Assembly: GCF_039535785.1 (NCBI RefSeq) | Contig: NZ_BAAAXV010000009.1 | Location: 1,984,001 to 2,048,000 of the forward strand | Source: Nonomuraea helvata | GTDB taxonomy: Bacteria > Actinomycetota > Actinomycetes > Streptosporangiales > Streptosporangiaceae | Direction of reading: 5' to 3' | Length of the DNA stretch: 64,000 bases | Shown: positions 56,351 to 64,000 of the stretch, one piece after another | How positions within the stretch are numbered: the stretch's first letter is position 1 | Layout: every line of letters begins with the position of its first letter | Position numbers and translations under genes: made by a program | Notes under the pieces: generated by a model | The model's database searches: none | What the model saw: the letters and a program-made list of their open reading frames with translations, nothing else | What the model was told of the DNA's origin: nothing

Positions 56351-56416
56351 GTACGCAGTCTCGGTCGCGCGGCGCTCCGTGGTCTTGAACAGAACGCTCG
56401 GACGTCGAGGGAGCTT

Positions 56417-57238
56417 ATGGTCCCATCTGTGGAGGATCTGTTCGGCGGCGCCGCGTCCTATTACGCCCGATACCGCCCCGGCTACGGCCCAGCGGTGATC
56501 GAGCACCTGGCGGAGACGTCCGGGGCGGACAGCCGGGTACTGGACCTCGGTTGCGGCCCGGGAACGATCGCCGTCCCGCTGGCCCGGCGGGTGCAGGCGG
56601 TACTCGCCGTGGACCCGGCGCTGGAGATGCTCGCCGAGGGCAGGCGCCTGGCCGGCGACCTCCCCAACATCGTCTGGCTGTGCGGCGATTCGACCACGCT
56701 GCGGGCTCTGCCGCCGTTCGATCACGTGGTGATGGGCCGGTCGTTCCACTGGATGAACCGCAGGTCCGTCCTGGCGCAGCTCGACGAGCTGCTGCCGCCC
56801 GGTGGTGCGGTCGCACTGGTCGGCCCGGTGCGGCGCCCGGGGGAGCCGTGGCAACCGGACGCGCAGCCGTGGCAGCCGGTCGAGCGGCGGGTGTGCGAGG
56901 CGTTCGGCCTCGACATCCACACGGCGGCCAACTCCTTCCACGCCACCGGGGAGCACCACCACGACGTGCTGGCCGCCTCGCCGTTCAGCGAGCTGGAGTC
57001 CCGGGTTTTCACGCGCCGGCTGACCTGGGACGTGGACGGGCTGATCGGGCTCCAGCTCTCCTACTCCTACAGCTCGCCCGCCCGGCTCGGCGACCGGCTG
57101 GCCGCCTTCGTCGAGACGCTGCGACGGGCCCTGCTCGCCGACAACCCGGCAGGCCGGTGGGAGCAGAAGCTGGTGACCGAGGTGATCACAGGCCGCCGGC
57201 CCTGCCCAGAGCGTCGCGCAGCGCGGCACGCGAGGTGA
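56417..57238 (+). CDS. Class I SAM-dependent methyltransferase
   Basis: 273 residues from ATG 56417 (MVPSVEDLFGGAASYYARYRPGYGPAVI), with GAGGGAG upstream. Motif I is VLDLGCGPGTIAVPLA (near 41-56), followed by AVDPALEMLAEGRRLA and an LPPGGAVALVGP strand. The YARYRPGYGPAV start is common to methyltransferases of small hydrophobic metabolites. It diverges from the other methyltransferase but the two are not close relatives by eye. Its 3' end is 8 bases from the converging ABC permease gene. Confidence 0.88.
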   Translation: MVPSVEDLFGGAASYYARYRPGYGPAVIEHLAETSGADSRVLDLGCGPGTIAVPLARRVQAVLAVDPALEMLAEGRRLAGDLPNIVWLCGDSTTLRALPPFDHVVMGRSFHWMNRRSVLAQLDELLPPGGAVALVGPVRRPGEPWQPDAQPWQPVERRVCEAFGLDIHTAANSFHATGEHHHDVLAASPFSELESRVFTRRLTWDVDGLIGLQLSYSYSSPARLGDRLAAFVETLRRALLADNPAGRWEQKLVTEVITGRRPCPERRAARHAR

Positions 57239-57246
57239 CGGCGTGG

Positions 57247-58452
57247 TCAGCTGTTCAGGGCGGCTGTCGGCGGTGTCTTCGACGCGCGGATCGCCGGATA
57301 GAGGCCGGCGACGGCCCCGATCAGCATGGTCACGCCGATGCCGCCGGCGAACACGGCGGGAGGCACCGAGATGGGCCAGCCGTTGGTCCCGGCGAACACC
57401 GCGATGACTCCGAACCCGATGACGGTCCCGGCGAGCCCGCCGAGTGCGGACAGCAGGAGGGCCTCCGCCAGGAACTGGGTCCGGATGTGTCCCTGGGTGG
57501 CGCCGAGCGCGCGCCGTAGCCCGATCTCCCTGCGACGTTCGAGTACGGAGATCACCATGGTGTTGGCGACGCCGATGCCTCCGACCAGCAGCGCGACCGA
57601 CCCCAGCCCGACCAGAAGGGCGGTGAAGGTGAGGTCCGCGGCGTTCTTCGCCGCCAGAGCGTCGGAGGGCCGGGAGACCCGCACCCTTTCGGGATGTTCC
57701 GGGTTCACCGTGCGCGGCAGGAGCCTCCGCACCGTTTCCACCTCGGCATCGGCGGAGCGCTCGAAGACGGTGGTCGGTCTGCCGTCCCAGCCGAACCGCG
57801 CGGTGGCGAACGCCGCGCCGATGAACGCGGAGGTGTCCAGCTCCGGGGCGAGTGGCAGGGCGTCGAGGATCCCGACGACCGTGAACTGGGTGCCGCCGAG
57901 CCAGATCTGGCTTCCGGGGCTCACGATGCCGAGCCGGTCGGCGGCGATGCCGCCGAGCACCACGGCGGGGTAGCGCGCGGTCGCCTTGGTGAGCCAGGTT
58001 CCCTGGCGCAGCGTGCCGTCGAGGAGCCTGAGGAGAGCGAGGTCGGCGACCTGTACGTCGATGCCGCCGGACTTGTCCGGATTGATGAGCCGGCTCCGGT
58101 ACACCTTGACGTCCGGCAACGTGGCGACCGCTCCGGCGATCGAGACTCCCCGGATCAGCCCTGCCTTGCCGGCGGATTCGGCAGGCAGAGTGGTGTCCCG
58201 GCCGGTGAGCGAGGTACCGGGGCGGACGGTGAGCAGGTTCGTGCCCAGCGACGCGAGCTGTGCGTCCAGCTTCGCCCGGCTCGACGTGGAGATGCCCACG
58301 ACGGCGATCATCGCCGCGATGCCGATCGCGATGCCCAGCGCGGAGAGGACGACCCGGGTGGGCCGTGATCTCAGCCCCGACGCGCCCAACCGGTAGACGT
58401 CCGAGCGGAGCAGGCGTGACCGGCGTATCCCGGCCTGAGGTCCGCTGTTCAT
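57247..58452 (-). CDS. MacB/FtsX-type ABC transporter permease
   Basis: 401 residues. One N-terminal membrane segment (about 37-58: PTRVVLSALGIAIGIAAMIAV) is followed by an extracytoplasmic MacB core domain (about 60-265). Three further segments (about 275-300, 330-350 and 362-385) follow. The cytoplasmic motif LERRREIGLRRALGATQGHIRTQF between segments is the FtsX/MacB coupling loop. With the overlapping ATPase and the adaptor it forms a MacAB-like efflux or envelope-signal complex. It is the last gene of the set, which is preceded by a two-component system. Confidence 0.92.
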   Translation of the reverse strand: MNSGPQAGIRRSRLLRSDVYRLGASGLRSRPTRVVLSALGIAIGIAAMIAVVGISTSSRAKLDAQLASLGTNLLTVRPGTSLTGRDTTLPAESAGKAGLIRGVSIAGAVATLPDVKVYRSRLINPDKSGGIDVQVADLALLRLLDGTLRQGTWLTKATARYPAVVLGGIAADRLGIVSPGSQIWLGGTQFTVVGILDALPLAPELDTSAFIGAAFATARFGWDGRPTTVFERSADAEVETVRRLLPRTVNPEHPERVRVSRPSDALAAKNAADLTFTALLVGLGSVALLVGGIGVANTMVISVLERRREIGLRRALGATQGHIRTQFLAEALLLSALGGLAGTVIGFGVIAVFAGTNGWPISVPPAVFAGGIGVTMLIGAVAGLYPAIRASKTPPTAALNS

Positions 58453-59138
58453 ACCGGCGCCGCCTGATGGTCCTCGACCACGCGGCCGTCCCTGATGGTG
58501 ATCCGCCTCGGCATCTGCTCGGCGAGCCGCACATCATGCGTGATCACCACGATGGTGGTGCCCGTGGCGTTGAGCTCGTGGAGCAGTTCCATCACGCCCG
58601 CGCCGGAGCGCTGGTCGAGGTTGCCGGTGGGCTCGTCCGCGAGCAGGAGCGCCGGGTCGCACACCGTGGCCCGGGCGATGGCGACGCGCTGTCGTTCACC
58701 GCCGGACAGCTGGTGGGGCTTGTGGTCGAGGCGGTGCGCCAGGCCGACGCGGGCGAGGCTCGCCATCGCCCGGCGGCGCCGCTGCCCGCGGGGTGTCCCG
58801 GTGTAGATGAGGCCGTCCGCGACGTTGTCGAGCGCGCTGACCCCGTCCGCGAGATGGAACTGCTGGAAGACGAACCCGATCCGGTACGCGCGCAGCGCCG
58901 AGAGCGCCGCGTCGTCCATCAGGCCGACGTCGTGGCCGTCGATGGTCACACGTCCACTCGTGGGCCGGTCGAGGGTGCCGATGATGTTGAGCAGGCTCGA
59001 CTTTCCCGAGCCGCTGGGGCCGGCGAGTGCGACGAACTCGCCGCGGGCCACCGACAGCGACACGTGGTCGACCGCGCGCACCGGCGGACTTCCGTGGTCG
59101 CGGACCACCTCGTCGAGTTCGATGACGGAGTCGCTCAT
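58449..59138 (-). CDS. MacB/LolD-type ABC transporter ATP-binding protein
   Basis: 229 residues. Walker A is LAGPSGSGKSSLLNIIGTLD (about 38-57), the signature is HQLSGGERQRVAIARA (about 144-159) and Walker B is LLLADEPTGNLDQRSG (about 166-181). It is the usual motor for MacB/FtsX-like permeases. It overlaps the permease start by ATGA and the adaptor stop by ATGA, so stoichiometry is probably coupled. Confidence 0.94.
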   Translation of the reverse strand: MSDSVIELDEVVRDHGSPPVRAVDHVSLSVARGEFVALAGPSGSGKSSLLNIIGTLDRPTSGRVTIDGHDVGLMDDAALSALRAYRIGFVFQQFHLADGVSALDNVADGLIYTGTPRGQRRRRAMASLARVGLAHRLDHKPHQLSGGERQRVAIARATVCDPALLLADEPTGNLDQRSGAGVMELLHELNATGTTIVVITHDVRLAEQMPRRITIRDGRVVEDHQAAPV

Positions 59139-60184
59139 AGTGTCGGGACCACGACTTCCTGACCGGCGAGTCCGTCGCCGGTCACTTCCACGGAGCCGCC
59201 GGCGAACAGTCCGGTCCTCACCGTGACAGTCCGGGTCGTTGTTGCGTCGCCGACCACCTCGACGCCGTATCCGCCGTCCGGGAGGGCGATGAGCGCGGCG
59301 ACAGGCACGGTGAGGACGTCTTCGCGGCGGGCGGTGGGAAAGTCGATCGACACGGAGACCTCCTGGAGGGAGCCTGCCGCAGAGGGACGGTCGAGAGTGA
59401 TGCTCACGGGTACGACGACCGTCTTCTCGCCGCCGTCCGCCCGCTGCCGGGGCGCGCCGACCCTGGCGATGGTGCCGGTCGTGGCCCTGCCGCCGGGCAG
59501 GTTCACGGTGACCTTGCCGCGCACCTTGGCGACGCCCTGGTCAGCGGGTCTGAGATCGGCGATGACGACTTTGTCGAGCCCGGACAGCTTCATGACGGTG
59601 GTACCGGCCGCCACCTGGTCGCCGACCTGCGCCACGGTCTCCGCGACGCGCACTTCGCCCGGGGCGAAGACGATCTGACCGCGCTTGATCGACCCGGTCT
59701 CCCGTACGCCGATGGCGTCCTGCCAGCGCAGGATCGCGACCTTCGTGTACCAGTCGAAGTGGGCGTCGGGAGTCCCGGTGAAGTGGCCGAGGGCGTCGAG
59801 ATTCCGCTCCAGTTGCCGTACGTCCGGCCCGTCGCGCATGCCGCTCTCGAAGGACCGCCACATGGGGAGCCTGCCGCGCAACAGCACCACGGGCTGGTTG
59901 TCGATCGAGTGCAGCACGCCGCCGCGCTTCACCCTGCGACCTTCGCGCGGCAGGCCGGTGAGGGTGCCGGCGCGGCCGGCGTCGAGCCGGGTCGACGCGT
60001 CGTAGCGCAGTGTTCCGAGCGCGGTGATGGTCTCCTGGAGCGTCTTCCGTTCCACGGCAGCGGTGTTCGGCACGTGCCTCCGTTCGGTCTTCGCGGCGGG
60101 ATCGTCCCTGGGCCGCGCCAGTGTCACGGCCGCGGCCGCGCCCAGGGCGACGACCGCGATCCCCGGCGCCCACTTGCGCATCAT
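59135..60184 (-). CDS. Efflux adaptor with peptidoglycan-binding domain
   Basis: 349 residues from ATG 60184, overlapping the lipoprotein stop by ATGA. An N-terminal anchor MRKWAPGIAVVALGAAAAVTLA is followed by a split barrel-sandwich (about 40-90 and 175-260). A peptidoglycan-binding domain lies inside it (DVRQLERNLDALGHFTGTPDAHFDWYTKVAILRWQ, about 115-150). The C terminus VPVAALIALPDGGYGVEVV and VTVRTGLFAGGSVEVTG is the adaptor beta barrel. It should link the MacB-like permease to the wall. Such adaptors replace MacA in actinomycetes. Confidence 0.88.
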   Translation of the reverse strand: MMRKWAPGIAVVALGAAAAVTLARPRDDPAAKTERRHVPNTAAVERKTLQETITALGTLRYDASTRLDAGRAGTLTGLPREGRRVKRGGVLHSIDNQPVVLLRGRLPMWRSFESGMRDGPDVRQLERNLDALGHFTGTPDAHFDWYTKVAILRWQDAIGVRETGSIKRGQIVFAPGEVRVAETVAQVGDQVAAGTTVMKLSGLDKVVIADLRPADQGVAKVRGKVTVNLPGGRATTGTIARVGAPRQRADGGEKTVVVPVSITLDRPSAAGSLQEVSVSIDFPTARREDVLTVPVAALIALPDGGYGVEVVGDATTTRTVTVRTGLFAGGSVEVTGDGLAGQEVVVPTL

Positions 60185-60663
60185 TGGCTGAGGCACTTCG
60201 TCAAACCGTCCTCCGAGACGCCTTCGGGCACCTCGATCTGGGGCGCCTGCCCGGCACCAGGGTCCTTGACCCGGTATCCGTGGTCGCGGAGGCACTGGAG
60301 CTGCTTGAGTTTCCGCTCCTCCGCCTCCGCGCCGGGTTTGGCGGGCTGGTCGTCGGAGGCCACCGGCGGCTTGCCGATCTGCTTGATACAGGCGTCCTCC
60401 GCCACCTTGTACGCGTCCTGCCGGTCCCCGAAGTCGATCTTGCCGGGCTCCTTCGGCAGCTCGAAGCCCTTGTCGCTCAGACACGACCGGAACTTGAGCT
60501 CCCACTCGGTGTACTTCTGCCCGGCCGTGTCGGCGGAGGCCGGCGGGTTCTTCGCGGCGCCGCTCGACCCGGCCGCGCTGCCGCAACCGGTCAGCAGACC
60601 CGCGAGGCAGGCGAAGGCCGCGAGCGCGACGCGAGTACGAGGAACGTGGAGTGTGCTGGGCAT
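60181..60663 (-). CDS. Small lipoprotein with four cysteines, efflux-operon member
   Basis: 160 residues from ATG 60663, with GGAGAAGA upstream. A signal peptide ends in the lipobox LLTGC. The mature region has four cysteines in RSCLSDKGF, EDACIKQIG, LQCLRDHGY and LTKCLSQ, probably two disulfides outside the cell. The CLxxxG repeats suggest two related halves. I know no function; similar lipoproteins sit in these adaptor/ATPase/permease operons in actinomycetes. It may sense the antimicrobial or substrate. Confidence 0.8.
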   Translation of the reverse strand: MPSTLHVPRTRVALAAFACLAGLLTGCGSAAGSSGAAKNPPASADTAGQKYTEWELKFRSCLSDKGFELPKEPGKIDFGDRQDAYKVAEDACIKQIGKPPVASDDQPAKPGAEAEERKLKQLQCLRDHGYRVKDPGAGQAPQIEVPEGVSEDGLTKCLSQ

Positions 60664-60810
60664 GGCTCTTCTCCGTGGCTGTGATCGGACGGGGGAGTCC
60701 CGAGAGGTCGGTACGCCGCAGCGGCGCACGTCAGCCACAATGCGCGGTTCAGGCCTTCACCCGGTCGCGGTCGCGTATCCCCGGCCGCTCGGCCGCGCAT
60801 CAGGTGTGTA

Positions 60811-62079
60811 TCAGGACTCCGGCCGCCACGCGTCGGCGTACCTCCGTAGGCGGAGCGTGGCCATCGCGCCGCCGTCCGGGGCGTTGGCGAAGGCGAGATC
60901 GGCGCCGATCACCTCTGCCTGCCCGGCGGCGATGGCCAGGCCCAGGCCGTGGCCGCGCTCGGCCCCACCCGTGCGGAACCGCTGCGGCCCCTCTGCCAGC
61001 AGCCCGTCCGGGAATCCGGGGCCGTGGTCGCGTACGACGATCGTCGTGCCGTTGACGGCGACCTCGACCGGAGAGCGCCCGTGGCGGTGGGCGTTGGTGA
61101 CCAGGTTCGTGATGATCCGGTCGAGGCGGCGCGGATCGGTGTCGACGACCGGCTCACCGGTCACCGTCAGCCGGACCTGGAGCTTCGTCCGGGCCACGGA
61201 CTCCTCGACGACCCGGCCCAGGGGGACCGGACGGCGGTCGGCCCGCTCCGCGCCCGCGTCCAGCCGGGATATCTCCAGCAGGTCCTCCACCAGCGCGCGC
61301 AGCACCCGCACCCGGTCACGTACGAGGTCGGTGGCTTCGCCCGGCGGCAGCAGCTCCGCCGAGACGACCAGTCCCATCAGCGGGGTGCGCAACTCGTGGG
61401 CCACGTCGGCGGTGAAGCGCTGCTCGCTCAACAGCCGGTCCCGCAGGCTGTCGGCCATCGAGTCGATGGTGGCCGAGATCTCGGTGATCTCGTCGCCGCC
61501 CCTGCCGCCCATCATGCTCCTGGCCTCCAGATCGCCGTCCGCGATCCGCCGCGCGGTACGGGCCACCCGCCTCAGCCGCCGGTTGGGCGCCTCGGCGGCC
61601 AACGCGGCCAGAGGTACGACGACCGCGAGCACGGCCAGCGACGCCTTCACCATGTTCCGGTCAAGGGCCCACAGACCGCGTATCTCCGAGCCCATGTCGA
61701 CCCGCACGGTCAGCACCTGGCCGTCGATCAGCTGAGCCGCCCACATCCAGGGAATGTCCGGACGGCGGTCGTCATACCAGGTGCTGAATCGGCCTGTGCT
61801 CCTGGCCCGCTGGAGCAGCGCGGGCGGGACCTCGGCGGACTGCGGCGGATCGGCCGGTGCGGCACCCGTACGCCGGTAGGTGTCCACCACGACCAGCAGC
61901 TCGCTGAAAGCCCGATCCCTGCCCAGACGCATGGAACTGTCGAAGGTGCGCTGGTGGACCAGCACCCCGACGGCCAGCGCGACCGCGCAGCACGCCAGGG
62001 CCACGAGCGCGGCGATCTTCCAGCGCAGCGACCTCCAGTTGAGCGGCCCACGTGCCGCCCGGGCGATGGCCTGTCCCAC
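60811..62079 (-). CDS. OmpR-type sensor histidine kinase
   Basis: 422 residues from GTG 62079, one base after the response regulator TGA (TGACGTG). Two membrane segments (about 22-42 and 144-164) flank a 100-residue external sensor. HAMP (about 165-215, RRVARTARRIADGDLEAR) is followed by the phosphoacceptor His in FTADVAHELRTPLMGL (His about 228). The ATPase shows the N box IITNLVTNAHRHG, VRDHGPGFPDG and GHGLGLAIAAG. It pairs with the regulator upstream and, after a 147-base gap, precedes the efflux operon it probably controls. Confidence 0.93.
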   Translation of the reverse strand: MGQAIARAARGPLNWRSLRWKIAALVALACCAVALAVGVLVHQRTFDSSMRLGRDRAFSELLVVVDTYRRTGAAPADPPQSAEVPPALLQRARSTGRFSTWYDDRRPDIPWMWAAQLIDGQVLTVRVDMGSEIRGLWALDRNMVKASLAVLAVVVPLAALAAEAPNRRLRRVARTARRIADGDLEARSMMGGRGGDEITEISATIDSMADSLRDRLLSEQRFTADVAHELRTPLMGLVVSAELLPPGEATDLVRDRVRVLRALVEDLLEISRLDAGAERADRRPVPLGRVVEESVARTKLQVRLTVTGEPVVDTDPRRLDRIITNLVTNAHRHGRSPVEVAVNGTTIVVRDHGPGFPDGLLAEGPQRFRTGGAERGHGLGLAIAAGQAEVIGADLAFANAPDGGAMATLRLRRYADAWRPES

Positions 62080-62080
62080 G

Positions 62081-62782
62081 TCAGCGCCGCAGCTTGTAAC
62101 CGAAACCGCGCACCGTCTCGATCCGGTCGGCGCCGATCTTCTTGCGCAGCCGCTGCACACACAGGTCGACGACGCGGCTGTCCCCGTCCCAGCCGTAATC
62201 CCAGACGTTGCGCAACAGTGTCTGCCGGTCCAGCACGATCCCCGGATTCGCCGCGAACTCCAGCAGCAGGCGCAGCTCGGTGGGAGCGAGCGCGACCGGC
62301 TCGCCGGCGCGGCGCACCACCAGGCCCTGGGGATCGACGGTCAGGTCCCCGAAGACCAGGTCGCCGGCACCGCCGTCGGCCGGCCCGGCGACCTGGCCGA
62401 GGCGCGGGGCGAAGGAGGCCCGTCGCAGCAGGGAACGGATCCTGGCCACCAGCACGGAGGTGTCGACCGGCTTGACGACGTAGTCGTCGGCCCCCGCCTC
62501 CAGCCCCGACACCACGTCCAGGGCGTCACCACGTGCGGACATCATCAGGATCGGCACCAGGCTCCACTCCCTGACCTGCCGGCACAGCCCGATGCCGTCC
62601 AGCCCCGGCAGCATCACGTCCAGCAGGAGCACGTCGTGCCGCCGCTCCCTGAACAGTTCGAGACCGGTCAGGCCGTCGCCGGCGGTGCTCACGTGATAGC
62701 CGTAGCGCTCCAGCACCATCCCGACCGACTTGCGGATCACCTCGTCGTCCTCGACGAGCAGGACGGTCACCGAAGCCGACAT
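62081..62782 (-). CDS. OmpR/PhoB family response regulator
   Basis: 233 residues. Receiver: VTVLLVEDDEVIRKSV at the start, phosphoacceptor in VLLLDVMLPGLDG (Asp about 55), and K at VVKPVDTSVLV (about 104). The winged-helix output reads LAPTELRLLLEFAANPGIVLDRQTLLRNVWDYGWDGDSRVVDLCVQRLRKKIGADRIETVRGFGYKL. It starts a unit with the kinase; 62783-62863 holds its promoter. The downstream lipoprotein/adaptor/ABC genes on the same strand suggest it activates them under cell-envelope stress. Confidence 0.94.
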   Translation of the reverse strand: MSASVTVLLVEDDEVIRKSVGMVLERYGYHVSTAGDGLTGLELFRERRHDVLLLDVMLPGLDGIGLCRQVREWSLVPILMMSARGDALDVVSGLEAGADDYVVKPVDTSVLVARIRSLLRRASFAPRLGQVAGPADGGAGDLVFGDLTVDPQGLVVRRAGEPVALAPTELRLLLEFAANPGIVLDRQTLLRNVWDYGWDGDSRVVDLCVQRLRKKIGADRIETVRGFGYKLRR

Positions 62783-62863
62783 TGCTCCCCAAAAGCTGAC
62801 GTACTAATCACAAGACCATACAAGGATGCGCTCTGCGGGCATCCACCACACATCGGCCATGTA

Positions 62864-63199
62864 TCAGCCAGGAATCACCGGCCCGAGTGAGGCGTCGGCC
62901 GGCGTCCTGATCCGGGCGTACATCCTGCGCAGACCGGGACCGGGCTCCAGGCCCAGATCGTCGTCCAGCAACCGGGCGATCCGCCGGTAGGCCGACAGGG
63001 CCTCCGCGCGGCGGCCGTCGCGGTCGAGGGCCCACATCAGCAACTCCCACAACCGCTCGCGACAGGGCTCCGCCGCCGTCGCGAGCGTCAGCTCGGCGAT
63101 CGCCTCGCCACATTCGCCCTGTTCGATGTCGAGCGCCCAGCGCTCCTCCACGGCCGACGCGCGCCGCTGCTCGAGGCAGGCATGGCGGGACCCCGTCGG
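62864..63199 (-). pseudogene. BTAD-domain fragment of a SARP/AfsR-type regulator
   Basis: The open frame from just below TAG 63200-63202 to the stop at 62864 reads ACLEQRRASAVEERWALDIEQGE, then ELTLATAAEPCRERLWELLMWALDRDGRRAEALSAYRRIARLLDDDLGLEPGPGLRRMYARI. This is the bacterial transcriptional-activation domain found in the middle of SARP regulators. The DNA-binding half and everything N-terminal to it are missing, replaced by unrelated sequence. It is a 5'-deleted remnant and probably has no function. Confidence 0.75.
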
Positions 63200-63361
63200 C
63201 TACGAGCGCTCCGGTGCCGCGAGAGCAACCGCCTGCGTGCCTTCATGAGCTGGCTGACCCTGCGGACGCCGGAGCGTGAAGCACTGGAGGCCGACCCGGT
63301 CGTGGGGGAGATCTGGCAGGACGTGAGCCGGCGCATGGCGGTGCCCCCAGGGGCGACATGA
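63182..63361 (+). CDS. Short orphan ORF, possible fragment
   Basis: 59 residues: a basic start (GPRRLRALRCRESNRLRAF), then MSWLTLRTPEREALEADPVVGEIWQDVSRRMAV. The second half looks like the C-terminal helix pair of a larger regulatory protein, but I do not recognise it. It overlaps the SARP remnant on the other strand. No clear ribosome site precedes ATG 63182. It may be the leftover of another gene lost in the same rearrangement. Confidence 0.35.
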   Translation: MAGPRRLRALRCRESNRLRAFMSWLTLRTPEREALEADPVVGEIWQDVSRRMAVPPGAT

Positions 63362-63371
63362 GCCCGCCACC

Positions 63372-64000
63372 TCACTGAGGCTCGCCCACGGCCGTCCGCC
63401 CGCGGCGGATGAGGTATTCGGCGGTCGCGAGGGCGGCCGCGCCGAGCAGGACCTCGCTGATGACGGAGATCAGGCGGCTGGCCAGGGCCACCGCCGCGGC
63501 GGCCGGGGCGGGCAGCACCACGGTCAGCGCGGCCGTGAGCACCGCCTCGCGGACGCCGATGCCGTCGGGGATGAACACGCTCGCGATGCCGACCGACGTG
63601 GCGAGCGTGAACGCGCCGACGCACAGCGCGAGGGAGCGTGACGGGGAGGCCCCCATCGCGATGGCCAGGGGCCACAGGTGCAGCCCTGTGACCACCCACG
63701 ACAGGCTCTGCCAGGCGACGGCGAGCCGTACTCCCCGGACCGACGCGGCCTTGGCCGCCGCAGGACGGCGCAGCAGCCGCAGCAGCAGCGCGGAGCCCTG
63801 GTTGACGATCTGCGGATGCACCAGGACGAGGACGATGAGCACGGCGGCTCCGGCCAGCCACACCGCCCGGGCGCCCAGCATCTGCACGCCCGCGAGCAGC
63901 CCCACCGTGAACCCGCTCAGCAGCACCAGGCTCATGACGAGCGCCGCCACGCTGATCAGCCTGCCGAAGGTGACGCCGTTGGCCGTGGCCACCTTGGTGG
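63372..64000 (-). CDS. Multi-TM flippase-like protein (UPF0104 / LPG-synthase TM type), truncated by window
   Basis: At least 209 residues, open to the right edge of the window, so the N terminus is outside. Six or seven membrane segments are visible. The motif FIPDGIGVREAVLTAALTVVLP, with its glycine-rich turn, and ALASRLISVISEVLLGAAAL are characteristic of the lysylphosphatidylglycerol-synthase transmembrane/UPF0104 group. Members move lipid-linked molecules across the membrane or make aminoacyl lipids. The last residues before the stop are charged (YLIRRGRTAVGEPQ). Confidence 0.75.
   Translation of the reverse strand, partial: TKVATANGVTFGRLISVAALVMSLVLLSGFTVGLLAGVQMLGARAVWLAGAAVLIVLVLVHPQIVNQGSALLLRLLRRPAAAKAASVRGVRLAVAWQSLSWVVTGLHLWPLAIAMGASPSRSLALCVGAFTLATSVGIASVFIPDGIGVREAVLTAALTVVLPAPAAAAVALASRLISVISEVLLGAAALATAEYLIRRGRTAVGEPQ

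Noticed and set aside
1..64000. CRISPR arrays, tRNA or rRNA genes
   Set aside because: No regularly spaced repeats, cloverleaf-like sequences or rRNA-conserved segments were seen on either strand.

Overview
The window is a very GC-rich bacterial chromosome segment, densely coded on both strands. Its codon use, leaderless genes, DUF3073 protein, CU044_5270-type protein next to an ECF sigma factor, twin-arginine signals and abundance of TetR/MarR/PadR/ArsR/MerR regulators point to a filamentous actinomycete. The family Streptosporangiaceae (Nonomuraea-like) is my best guess, from general resemblance only. No rRNA, tRNA or CRISPR array was seen.

Layout. 1-6.4 kb: a flavoprotein tail, a serine hydrolase, and three regulator/enzyme pairs (TetR/quinone reductase, LysR/DapA-like, MarR/FAD monooxygenase) with visible operators. 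6.4-13.9 kb: a tightly coupled NfeD-like / flotillin / 1621-residue AAA+ ATPase operon. The ATPase gene carries a near-perfect parS (ParB) site. 14-20.5 kb: an oxidoreductase on a MerR-type leaderless promoter, an aminoglycoside-kinase-like protein, MenB, PadR, ArsR, DUF3073 and a P450/TetR pair. 20.5-25.5 kb: an LCP cell-wall ligase, a sulfite-oxidase-like molybdoenzyme with its reductase and a DUF6510 protein, and a NarL-type two-component system. 25.7-30.9 kb: a redox locus (AhpD-like, 4-TM His-rich protein, Tat multicopper oxidase, molybdenum hydroxylase large subunit). 31-34.6 kb: an RsbW-like kinase, a secreted beta-helix protein, and a WGR/beta-propeller gene broken by a 250-bp TnpB/omega-RNA remnant.

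34.6-46.9 kb: an MFS exporter with a tandem-Lrp regulator, a Tat-exported PL8 lyase, an ECF sigma pair, a ribose-type ABC importer, and prolyl oligopeptidase with a MerR regulator on its own leaderless promoter. 46.9-57.2 kb: a patatin, a DSG-repeat lipoprotein, a zinc CDF/ArsR pair, several small redox and membrane genes, a deleted LuxR-type regulator, CGNR/AraC regulators and two methyltransferases. 57.2-62.8 kb: an OmpR two-component system followed by a lipoprotein/adaptor/ATPase/permease efflux set. 62.8-64 kb: a SARP remnant and a truncated multi-TM protein running off the end.

The strongest observations are the parS-like site inside the giant ATPase gene, marked by five consecutive A/T-ending codons, the orphan omega-RNA scar splitting the WGR gene, and two MerR-type 19-bp-spacer promoters placed so that the transcripts begin at the start codon.
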